DNA from: Mycolicibacterium peregrinum
GTDB lineage: Bacteria; Actinomycetota; Actinomycetes; Mycobacteriales; Mycobacteriaceae
DNA: 64,000 bases
Reading direction: 5' to 3'
NCBI RefSeq assembly: GCF_001665785.1
Contig: NZ_LZSO01000033.1
Span: 1 to 64,000, forward strand
Below are positions 21,092 through 27,463 of the stretch, one piece after another. How positions within the stretch are numbered: the stretch's first letter is position 1; every line of letters begins with the position of its first letter. The notes beneath the pieces were generated by a model, which saw only the letters and a list, made by a program, of their open reading frames with translations, ran no database searches and had not been told where the DNA came from. A program made the translations under genes and the position numbers.

Positions 21092-21198
21092 GTTCGTCCC
21101 CCCTTTGGACGCTTCGAACGCTACCGCACAGCTGATGAGCGGCCCACACAGCCGGACCGCTGGGTGCCCACGTGCGAAACCTGGTGCCGCCCAGCGAC

Positions 21199-22362
21199 CT
21201 AGGGCTGCCAGCCCGTCGTGTCTGCCCACTTCCACGCGCGTCGGTAGGCATCCAGGAACCACGGCTCTTTGGCCACGGCGTAATCAGCCGTCGCGAGCGC
21301 GGCACGCTTGGCCGCCAGATAGTCGGCCTGCACGCCGGGGTTTGCCCGCAGCCAGTCGACGAACATCAGCGCGAAGCGCTGATTGGGCCGACCATCCACC
21401 CGGATGTGCACATTGGTCGGCCGGCCCGGATCAGCCGAGGCATGGAAACGCTTCTGCCACAACGCCGGATCGTCATCATGCGGTGTGTCGGTGGTGATGT
21501 CCGGCACCACGGGATAGCCGGCGGTCAACAGCGCCTCGGCGAGTTCGTCGGCGATGTCGAGCGACCCGACCGTCACCTGCACATCGATGACGTCCTTCGC
21601 GTCCATCCCCGGCACAGCGGTCGAACCGATGTGGTCGATGCGCACCGCGCGGTGCCCGCAGGCCGTGTTGAGCCGGGCCAGGATCCGTCGGGCCTGATCC
21701 GGCCAGGTCGGGTCATAAGGCACCACGGCGGCGTCTCGACGGGCCGGCCGGCGGATCTGCAGGTTGTGCGCGAAGGGCAGGATCCGCTCGTGCCAGAGGG
21801 CGCGAGCCTGCTCGACGACGGCGCCCGGGCTGCCCGAGTTGTCCAGCCACACATCGGCGACGGCGCGGCGCTGCTCCTCGGTGGCCTGCGCGGCGATGCG
21901 GGCGCGGGCGTCCAGCTCGGTGAATCCGCGGTATTCGATGAGCCGCTTGACGCGCAGTTCCGCGTCGGCGTTGACGATGATCACCAACGGGAACATCGGC
22001 GCCATCTGCGATTCCACCAACAGTGGGATGTCCTCGACAATCACCGCGTCTTCATGCGCGGCGGAGATCAGCTCCGACCGGCGGTGCGCCACCAGCGGAT
22101 GCACGATGCCGTTCAGGGTGGCACGCTTCTCGTCGTCACTGAAGGCGACGGCCGCCAGCGCAGGACGGTTCAAACCCCCCTCGGGCAGCAGGATTCCGTC
22201 GCCGAACGCCTCGACCAGCTTGGCCAGGCCCTCGGTTCCGGGCTCGACCACCTCACGCGCGATGACGTCACCGTCGACGATGATGCCGCCGAGATCGCTG
22301 AATGTGGCCGACACTGTTGACTTCCCGGCGCCGATACCGCCGGTTAACCCGATGCGAAGCAC
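21199..22362 (-). CDS. coaE: CoaE dephospho-CoA kinase fused to a GrpB/UPF0157 domain
   Basis: CoaE phosphorylates dephospho-CoA at the 3' hydroxyl, the last step of CoA synthesis. The N-terminal ~200 residues are the kinase, with P-loop GGIGAGKS at residues 8-15, the DGDVIAREVV base region and the lid RIAAQATEEQRR. The C-terminal ~180 residues are a GrpB/UPF0157 domain (VVPYDPTWPDQARRI, IDHIGSTAVPGMDAKDVIDVQV), a nucleotidyltransferase-like fold. The same fusion is known in M. tuberculosis CoaE, where the C-terminal part is thought to help folding or stability. GTG 22362 is chosen because the P-loop follows directly. It lies downstream of rpsA behind a hairpin terminator and matches Rv1631. 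Confidence 0.95.
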   Translation of the reverse strand: MLRIGLTGGIGAGKSTVSATFSDLGGIIVDGDVIAREVVEPGTEGLAKLVEAFGDGILLPEGGLNRPALAAVAFSDDEKRATLNGIVHPLVAHRRSELISAAHEDAVIVEDIPLLVESQMAPMFPLVIIVNADAELRVKRLIEYRGFTELDARARIAAQATEEQRRAVADVWLDNSGSPGAVVEQARALWHERILPFAHNLQIRRPARRDAAVVPYDPTWPDQARRILARLNTACGHRAVRIDHIGSTAVPGMDAKDVIDVQVTVGSLDIADELAEALLTAGYPVVPDITTDTPHDDDPALWQKRFHASADPGRPTNVHIRVDGRPNQRFALMFVDWLRANPGVQADYLAAKRAALATADYAVAKEPWFLDAYRRAWKWADTTGWQP

Positions 22363-22392
22363 GCCCAACAGTGTGTCAGGCCCCCGGAACGA

Positions 22393-22426
22393 CGAACGCC
22401 CCGACCCAAGAGGGCCGGGGCGTTCG
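22393..22426 (-). terminator. Terminator hairpin between rpsA and coaE
   Basis: CGAACGCCCCG at 22393-22403 pairs perfectly with CGGGGCGTTCG at 22416-22426. After one mismatch three more pairs form below a 4-nt AAGA loop. It lies 14 bp after the rpsA stop. There is no U-tract. It should limit read-through into coaE. Confidence 0.8.
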
Positions 22427-22439
22427 TTGCCAGAATTAC

Positions 22440-23885
22440 TTACGCATTGCCTGCGAGCTTCTCGCGCAGAGCGGCCAGCTGAGCATCGCTGGCCAGCGTG
22501 CCACCGGTGGACTCCTCGCGACCAGCGCCGTTGGACGACGACGAGGTCGGACGGGCAGCTTCCTCGGCCTCGGCCGCGGCGAACTTCTCCATCTGCGTGG
22601 TGTGCATCTTGTGGCGACGCTCGGCCTCGGCGTAGCGGGCCTCCCACTCCTCACGCTGCTTGTCGAAGCCTTCGAGCCATTCGTTGGTCTCGGCGTCGAA
22701 GCCCTCGGGGAAGATGTAGTTGCCCTGCTCGTCGTAGCTGTCGGCCATGCCGTACTTCGACGGGTCGAACTCCTCGGTGTAGTCCTCGTTGGCCTGCTTG
22801 AGGCTCAGCGAGATCCGGCGACGCTCCAGGTCGATGTCGATGACCTTGACCATCGCGTCGTCGCCGACCTGGACCACCTGGTCCGGGACCTCGACGTGGC
22901 GCTCGGACAGCTCCGAGATGTGCACCAGACCCTCGATGCCCTCCTCGACGCGGACGAACGCGCCGAACGGCACCAGCTTGGTGACCTTGCCCGGCACGAT
23001 CTGACCGATCGCGTGGGTGCGGGCGAAGTGGCGCCACGGGTCTTCCTGAGTCGCCTTGAGCGACAGCGAAACCCGCTCGCGGTCCATGTCGACGTCGAGC
23101 ACCTCGACGGTGACCTCGTCGCCCACCTGAACCACCTCGGACGGGTGATCGATGTGCTTCCAGGACAGCTCGGAGACGTGCACCAGGCCGTCGACGCCGC
23201 CGAGATCGACGAAGGCGCCGAAGTTGACGATCGAGGAGACGACACCCTTGCGGATGGCGCCCTTCTGCAGCTGGTTGAGGAACTCGCTACGCACCTCGGA
23301 CTGGGTCTGCTCCAGCCAGGCGCGGCGGCTCAGCACCACGTTGTTGCGGTTCTTGTCCAGCTCGATGATCTTGGCCTCGATCTCCTTGCCGATGTACGGC
23401 TGCAGATCGCGGACACGACGCATCTCGACCAGCGATGCGGGCAGGAAGCCACGCAGACCGATGTCGAGGATCAGGCCGCCCTTGACGACCTCGATGACGG
23501 TGCCCTTGACGGCCTCGTCCTTCTCCTTGAGCTCCTCGATGGTGCCCCAGGCACGCTCGTACTGAGCGCGCTTCTTGGACAGGATCAGGCGGCCTTCCTT
23601 GTCCTCCTTGGTGAGAACGAGGGCCTCGACCTCATCGCCCACGGAAACGACCTCGTTGGGGTCGACATCGTGCTTGATGGAGAGTTCGCGGGAAGGAATG
23701 ACACCTTCGGTCTTGTAACCGATGTCGAGCAGGACCTCGTCACGGTCAACCTTGACGATGGTTCCCTCGACGATGTCGCCATCGTTGAAGTATTTGATGG
23801 TTTTGTCGATGGCGGCGAGAAAGTCCTCAGCCGAGCCGATGTCGTTGACGGCTACTTGCGGCGAGGTGACGGAGGGAGAGGGCAT
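22440..23885 (-). CDS. rpsA: 30S ribosomal protein S1
   Basis: This 481-residue S1 protein binds mRNA on the 30S subunit through S1 (OB-fold) repeats. Four repeats are visible: one beginning near GDIVEGTIVKVDRDEVLLDIG, a second around KGTVIEVVKGGLILDIG, and two closely similar ones around RKGVVSSIVNFGAFVDLGG and PGKVTKLVPFGAFVRVEEG. A charged, low-complexity tail ends in ASDAQLAALREKLAGNA. In M. tuberculosis changes near the tail have been debated in pyrazinamide action; this tail differs in length and composition, as in other fast growers. ATG 23885 (MPSPSVTSPQ) matches the M. tuberculosis N terminus and has a GGAG site upstream. An in-frame codon 13 residues earlier is not supported. It matches Rv1630. 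Confidence 0.97.
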   Translation of the reverse strand: MPSPSVTSPQVAVNDIGSAEDFLAAIDKTIKYFNDGDIVEGTIVKVDRDEVLLDIGYKTEGVIPSRELSIKHDVDPNEVVSVGDEVEALVLTKEDKEGRLILSKKRAQYERAWGTIEELKEKDEAVKGTVIEVVKGGLILDIGLRGFLPASLVEMRRVRDLQPYIGKEIEAKIIELDKNRNNVVLSRRAWLEQTQSEVRSEFLNQLQKGAIRKGVVSSIVNFGAFVDLGGVDGLVHVSELSWKHIDHPSEVVQVGDEVTVEVLDVDMDRERVSLSLKATQEDPWRHFARTHAIGQIVPGKVTKLVPFGAFVRVEEGIEGLVHISELSERHVEVPDQVVQVGDDAMVKVIDIDLERRRISLSLKQANEDYTEEFDPSKYGMADSYDEQGNYIFPEGFDAETNEWLEGFDKQREEWEARYAEAERRHKMHTTQMEKFAAAEAEEAARPTSSSSNGAGREESTGGTLASDAQLAALREKLAGNA

Positions 23886-24136
23886 GTGGTGGGTTGCTCC
23901 GGACAGGTTTACTAGTAGGGACAATTGTGTTGCGTGTATTGCGTTCGTGCGGATCCGTGACGGCGACTAGAAGATGTCCAGCTGTACGCACAGATACGTA
24001 ACGAGGGTACTCGACCAGGCACACGCAGGACAAACCGGCTCCCCCGAGGGTCGTTCCGACGGCCCGCCGGAGCGTCCGCCGAATTTGTGCGGGATGGCAG
24101 ACCAAACTTCTGCCAGGGACGGCAGCTGCCCACCGT

Positions 24137-24142
24137 TACGCT
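24137..24142 (+). promoter_or_regulatory. -10 hexamer of the PrsW-family gene
   Basis: TACGCT followed by 6 nt and then GTG 24149. It supports that start rather than the ATG 21 codons downstream. The 263-bp space back to rpsA holds both divergent promoters; no clear -35 partner was found. Confidence 0.5.
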
Positions 24143-24148
24143 TCGCAC

Positions 24149-25333
24149 GTGGCGTACTCCCCGACTCCCGGCCCCCATCATCGGCCGTGGTTTCCGATCA
24201 CCGCACCAATGCCCCGGCCGGTACGCAAGGTCGGGGCTCCGCTGGCCGCGATCATCGCCTGCGGTGTCGTCATCGGCGCGCTGGTGCTGTTGTTCACCGC
24301 GCTCAACCCGGCCGGTGCGATCATCGGGTTCACGCTGTCCAGCATCGTGATGACCGGCGCGGTGTTCGCCTACCTGTGGCTGGACCGGTGGGAGCCGGAG
24401 CCGCCCCGATTGTTGCTGTTGGCGTTCGGCTGGGGTGCCGCGGTCGCCGTCGTGCTCTCCCTGATACTGGGCCTGTTCGCCGATGCGCTACTGGCGACTC
24501 CCGGGGTCGACTCGTCCCACAGTTTCGCCTCCGTGGCGATCCGCGCGCCGTTCATCGAAGAGGCCGCCAAGGGCTTGTTCCTGCTGGTCATGATGACCGG
24601 CAAGCGCCGCAATGAGCTCAACTCGCTGACCGACTGTCTCGTCTACGCCGGCCTGGTCGGTCTCGGATTCGCCTGGCTGGAAGACATCATGTACATCTCC
24701 AGCGCGGATTCGTTGGGGGGATCCCTGCTCACCGCGGCGCTGCGACTGGTCATGGCGCCGTTCGCCCACTCACTGTTCACCACGATGACCGCGATCGGCG
24801 TCTACTTCGCACTGCAGCGGCGCAGCGGCGTCGCCAAAGCGCTGTGCATCCTGACCGGCTACCTCGGCGCGGTGCTCATGCACGGGCTGTGGAACGGCTC
24901 GTCACTGCTCGGCGCCGGAACCTACTTCATCGTCTACATCGTGTGGATGGTGCCGATCTTCATCATCATGATCGTGGTCGCCGTCACCAGCCGTCGCCGC
25001 GAACAGCGCGTGGTGGCCGCCAAGCTGCCCGGCATGGTCGCCGCCGGGCTCATCACCCCCAACGAGGCCACCTGGCTCGGATCGTTGAAAACCCGCCACG
25101 GCGCCATCCAGCAGGCGACGATGGCCGCCGGGCGCCCCGCGGGCAAGGCCGTCGCGGCGTTCGCGGCCGCCGTCGTCGAACTGGCCTTCGTCCGCGACCG
25201 CATCGACCGCGGTTTCGGCAATGCCCAGGTGTACGCGCTGCAGCAGGAAGAGGTGTATTCGGTGACGGCCGCCCGCTCGGCCGCACCGATCCTGCAGTGG
25301 CTCGCCAACTATCAGGCGCCCGCCCGGTACTGA
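24149..25333 (+). CDS. PrsW-family intramembrane metalloprotease-like protein
   Basis: This 394-residue polytopic membrane protein has about eight helices in the first 270 residues and a soluble C-terminal domain of about 115 residues. It has the PrsW/CPBP-type motifs: EEAAKG (in RAPFIEEAAKGLFL), a glutamate in GFAWLEDIMY, a histidine in MAPFAHSLFTT, and a second histidine in LMHGLWNGSS. In Bacillus, PrsW cleaves an anti-sigma factor in the membrane; the target here is unknown. The GTG start at 24149 is supported by a -10 hexamer, giving a 22-residue N-terminal extension before the first helix. It is divergent from rpsA and overlaps the end of the merR-like gene by 22 bp. It is part of an insertion between rpsA and polA compared with M. 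tuberculosis. Confidence 0.8.
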   Translation: MAYSPTPGPHHRPWFPITAPMPRPVRKVGAPLAAIIACGVVIGALVLLFTALNPAGAIIGFTLSSIVMTGAVFAYLWLDRWEPEPPRLLLLAFGWGAAVAVVLSLILGLFADALLATPGVDSSHSFASVAIRAPFIEEAAKGLFLLVMMTGKRRNELNSLTDCLVYAGLVGLGFAWLEDIMYISSADSLGGSLLTAALRLVMAPFAHSLFTTMTAIGVYFALQRRSGVAKALCILTGYLGAVLMHGLWNGSSLLGAGTYFIVYIVWMVPIFIIMIVVAVTSRRREQRVVAAKLPGMVAAGLITPNEATWLGSLKTRHGAIQQATMAAGRPAGKAVAAFAAAVVELAFVRDRIDRGFGNAQVYALQQEEVYSVTAARSAAPILQWLANYQAPARY

Positions 25334-25719
25334 GCGGCCCCTCCCGATTGCGCGATCACGGCACAATCCGGGCATTCCGACACCAGCGGGTGCACGCAAG
25401 TGACCACGTGCGTGAGGAACTGCTCGGCGCGCTGCAGCCGGGAGATATCCGTCCTGATCCGCTCCAGCGTGGTGGCGATCAGGCCGATGCGGCCGTCGCG
25501 GTCGGCGGCGCGCAATGCACGAATCTCCGCCAACGCGAGGCCTGCCTGTTGAAGGAGCCGCACCAACCGGGCCCTGGCGATCAACTCGTCGTCGTAGCGC
25601 CGGTGCCCTGACGCGCTCCGCAGCGGGACCAGGACCCCGACGTCCTCCCAGTGCCGCAGGACGTGCGACTCGACGCCGACCGCCGCGGCGGCTGCCCCGA
25701 CCGCGTACAAATCGCCCAT
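25312..25719 (-). CDS. MerR-family regulator with a C-terminal Cys/His cluster
   Basis: This 135-residue MerR regulator has an N-terminal winged helix (YAVGAAAAAVGVESHVLRHWEDVGVLVPLRSASGHRRYD) and a dimerisation helix of about 30 residues. The C-terminal end carries Cys108, His110, Cys116 and Cys119, a CxH-x5-CxxC pattern that looks like a metal or redox site. It should twist the divergent promoter of the metallo-hydrolase gene, whose operator (25734-25753) lies in a 19-bp spacer. ATG 25719 has AAGGAG about 7 nt upstream. The inducer is unknown; the ligand pattern does not exactly match the classic mercury, zinc or SoxR sites known to me. The stop lies within the 3' end of the PrsW gene on the other strand. 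Confidence 0.85.
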   Translation of the reverse strand: MGDLYAVGAAAAAVGVESHVLRHWEDVGVLVPLRSASGHRRYDDELIARARLVRLLQQAGLALAEIRALRAADRDGRIGLIATTLERIRTDISRLQRAEQFLTHVVTCVHPLVSECPDCAVIAQSGGAAQYRAGA

Positions 25720-25730
25720 GTCGGTTCTCC

Positions 25731-25761
25731 TTGACTTCAGGTCGACCTGAAGTTCTAGCTT
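25731..25761 (+). promoter_or_regulatory. MerR-type promoter and operator of the metallo-hydrolase gene
   Basis: TTGACT (25731-25736) and TAGCTT (25756-25761) are separated by 19 bp, the overlong spacer typical of MerR-controlled promoters. A perfect 20-bp palindrome, ACTTCAGGTCGACCTGAAGT (25734-25753), fills the spacer. The -10 ends 7 nt before ATG 25769, so the mRNA is predicted to be leaderless. The palindrome also lies directly upstream of the merR-like gene and could autoregulate it. Confidence 0.85.
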
Positions 25762-25768
25762 CGCACAC

Positions 25769-26722
25769 ATGACTACCACTGCCGTCCAAAGTCCGGTTCG
25801 ACAACCGAGCCTGTGGGCCTGCTGCTCGGCGTTCGCCCAGGCACCGGTCGGACTCTTCCGGCCGCGACGCGCCGACCGGAACTTCCTGCAACAGCTGTCC
25901 GACGCTGTCGACGCCGGCCTGCCGCCGGCCACACACACCGTCAGAGTCCGCGCGCTGCGCCAGATGCCCAAATGGGTCCCAACCGCAGGCACCGTCGAGG
26001 GAACCCGCTCTCCGCGCCGTATCCCCATCGCCCTGACAGCGTTCGTCATCGAGCATCCGCGGGCCCGCTTCGTGGTGGATCCGGGCATGTGCGCCGATGT
26101 CGGCGTCCGGGTGCTCAGCCAGCTTCCTGCCGTGCTGCGTCCGGCCGTCGGGCCGCCGGCCGAGGCGATCACCACCGCGGCGGCACTGGCCGAGGAGCTC
26201 GACGAGAATCACGTCGACTTCGCGCTGCCGACCCATCTGCATTGGGACCACATCTGCGGGCTTCTCGATCTGCCCGCCATGCCGGTGCACGTACACAGCT
26301 GCGAACTCGAATGGGTCACCCGCGGGCCCGTCGCACCCGTCGGCGGTGTGCGGGAATCGCTGCAGCACAGGACGATCACGACCTTCACGCTCGACGGCCC
26401 GCCGGTCCTGACCTTCGAGCGAAGCCACGACCTGTTCGGCGACGGCGCGGTGCAACTCGTCGACCTCGCCGGCCACACTCCCGGCAGCATCGGCCTGCTG
26501 CTCAACACAGCCGGCGGACGGGTCCTGCTGGCCGGCGATGCCGCATGGCACAGTCTCGGAGTGGAACACATCCGGCAAAAGCCCAGTTACCCAGGCGCAT
26601 TCGCCGACGAGGATCGCGACGCGAGCTTCCGCACTCTGCACCGGCTGCACGCGGTCAGAGACCAGGTCCGGATCGTCCCGACACACGACCACGCCGCATC
26701 GACATCGCTGCCGCAGAGCTAG
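25769..26722 (+). CDS. MerR-regulated metallo-beta-lactamase-fold hydrolase
   Basis: This 317-residue metallo-beta-lactamase-fold hydrolase has the metal motif HLHWDH (in LPTHLHWDHICGLLDLP), then DLAGHTPGSIGLLL, LLAGDAAWHS and PTHDHAAS, which complete the metal site. The overall pattern resembles lactonase-like (AHL-lactonase/PhnP-type) hydrolases more than true beta-lactamases, but the substrate is unknown. There is no signal peptide, so it is cytosolic. Expression should depend on the divergent MerR protein through the 19-bp-spacer promoter at 25731-25761, which also fixes the ATG at 25769. A detoxification role with the downstream LysE-type exporter is possible but is inference. Confidence 0.85.
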   Translation: MTTTAVQSPVRQPSLWACCSAFAQAPVGLFRPRRADRNFLQQLSDAVDAGLPPATHTVRVRALRQMPKWVPTAGTVEGTRSPRRIPIALTAFVIEHPRARFVVDPGMCADVGVRVLSQLPAVLRPAVGPPAEAITTAAALAEELDENHVDFALPTHLHWDHICGLLDLPAMPVHVHSCELEWVTRGPVAPVGGVRESLQHRTITTFTLDGPPVLTFERSHDLFGDGAVQLVDLAGHTPGSIGLLLNTAGGRVLLAGDAAWHSLGVEHIRQKPSYPGAFADEDRDASFRTLHRLHAVRDQVRIVPTHDHAASTSLPQS

Positions 26723-26775
26723 TCGGACGCACCGGCCGAACGGCTTGATTTGCCCTGGTCAGCAATAATTCCTCC

Positions 26776-27411
26776 ATGCTCGCCCACATTCTCGACGTCC
26801 TGCCGGCCTTCCTGGTCGCATCGGTGATCCTGGCCGCGCTGCCCGGACCGGCGACAGTGCTGTTCCTGCACCGCTCGGTGCGGGATGGCCGGACCGCGGG
26901 TCTGGCGGCGGTCGTGGGCAACGAGATCGGCATCTGCGGTTGGACGCTGGCCGGCGGCGGCGGACTGTCGATGCTGCTGAGCGCCAACCACATGCTGTCG
27001 CTGGCGCTGCACATCGTGGGAGCCGCCGTCCTGGTCTGGCTCGGAATCAGTGCCTGGCGCAGCGCCAAGGGCACCGGCGATGTCGAGGTGGCGCTGCCGC
27101 CGCGCGGCCGGACCCCCGCAGCGGCGTTTCGCGCGGCACTGCTGTCGATCGCCGCAAATCCCAAGGCGGCGGCGTTCGGCATCGTGGTGCTCCCCCAGTT
27201 CCTGCCCACCGGCGGACCCGTGCTGCCGACCTTGCTCGTGCTCGCGGCCATCCAACTGGTGGTCGACACCACGTGGTGTGTCGGCGTCGTGCTCGTCGCC
27301 CACCGCGCCCGAAACATCCTGAACCGCAGCCATATTCGCCGCCGGATCGAACGCGTGATGGGGGCCGCACCGGTGGCGCTGGGTATCGGCCTGGGCGCCG
27401 ACGCCGGCTAA
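26776..27411 (+). CDS. LysE/RhtB-family exporter
   Basis: This 211-residue membrane protein has about six hydrophobic segments and the LysE-family N terminus, ALPGPATVLFLHRSVRDGRTAGLAAVVGNEIG, including the G-P-A-T motif. These proteins export amino acids or similar small molecules. The substrate is unknown. ATG 26776 is preceded by AT-rich CAATAATTCCTCC, which may supply a promoter. It lies 53 bp after the metallo-hydrolase on the same strand and could share its transcript. Its TAA stop lies inside the first copy of a 28-bp tandem repeat, and it converges with polA. Confidence 0.85.
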   Translation: MLAHILDVLPAFLVASVILAALPGPATVLFLHRSVRDGRTAGLAAVVGNEIGICGWTLAGGGGLSMLLSANHMLSLALHIVGAAVLVWLGISAWRSAKGTGDVEVALPPRGRTPAAAFRAALLSIAANPKAAAFGIVVLPQFLPTGGPVLPTLLVLAAIQLVVDTTWCVGVVLVAHRARNILNRSHIRRRIERVMGAAPVALGIGLGADAG

Positions 27412-27463
27412 TGCGCGGCTCCGGCCCATGCGCCGCTAATGCGCGGCTCCGGCCCATGCGCCG
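27408..27463. repeat. Two exact 28-bp tandem copies between convergent genes
   Basis: The unit starting CTAATGCGCGGC and ending CATGCGCCG occupies 27408-27435 and is repeated exactly at 27436-27463. A partial third copy (CTAGTGCGCGGC) follows over the polA stop codon. The repeat straddles the lysE-like and polA stops. The G+C-rich unit can form small hairpins and may act as a terminator, but the main signal is a recent slippage-type duplication. Confidence 0.9.

Noticed and set aside
25769..26722. True secreted beta-lactamase
   Set aside because: The protein has the metallo-beta-lactamase fold but no signal peptide, and its spacing resembles lactonase-like hydrolases.
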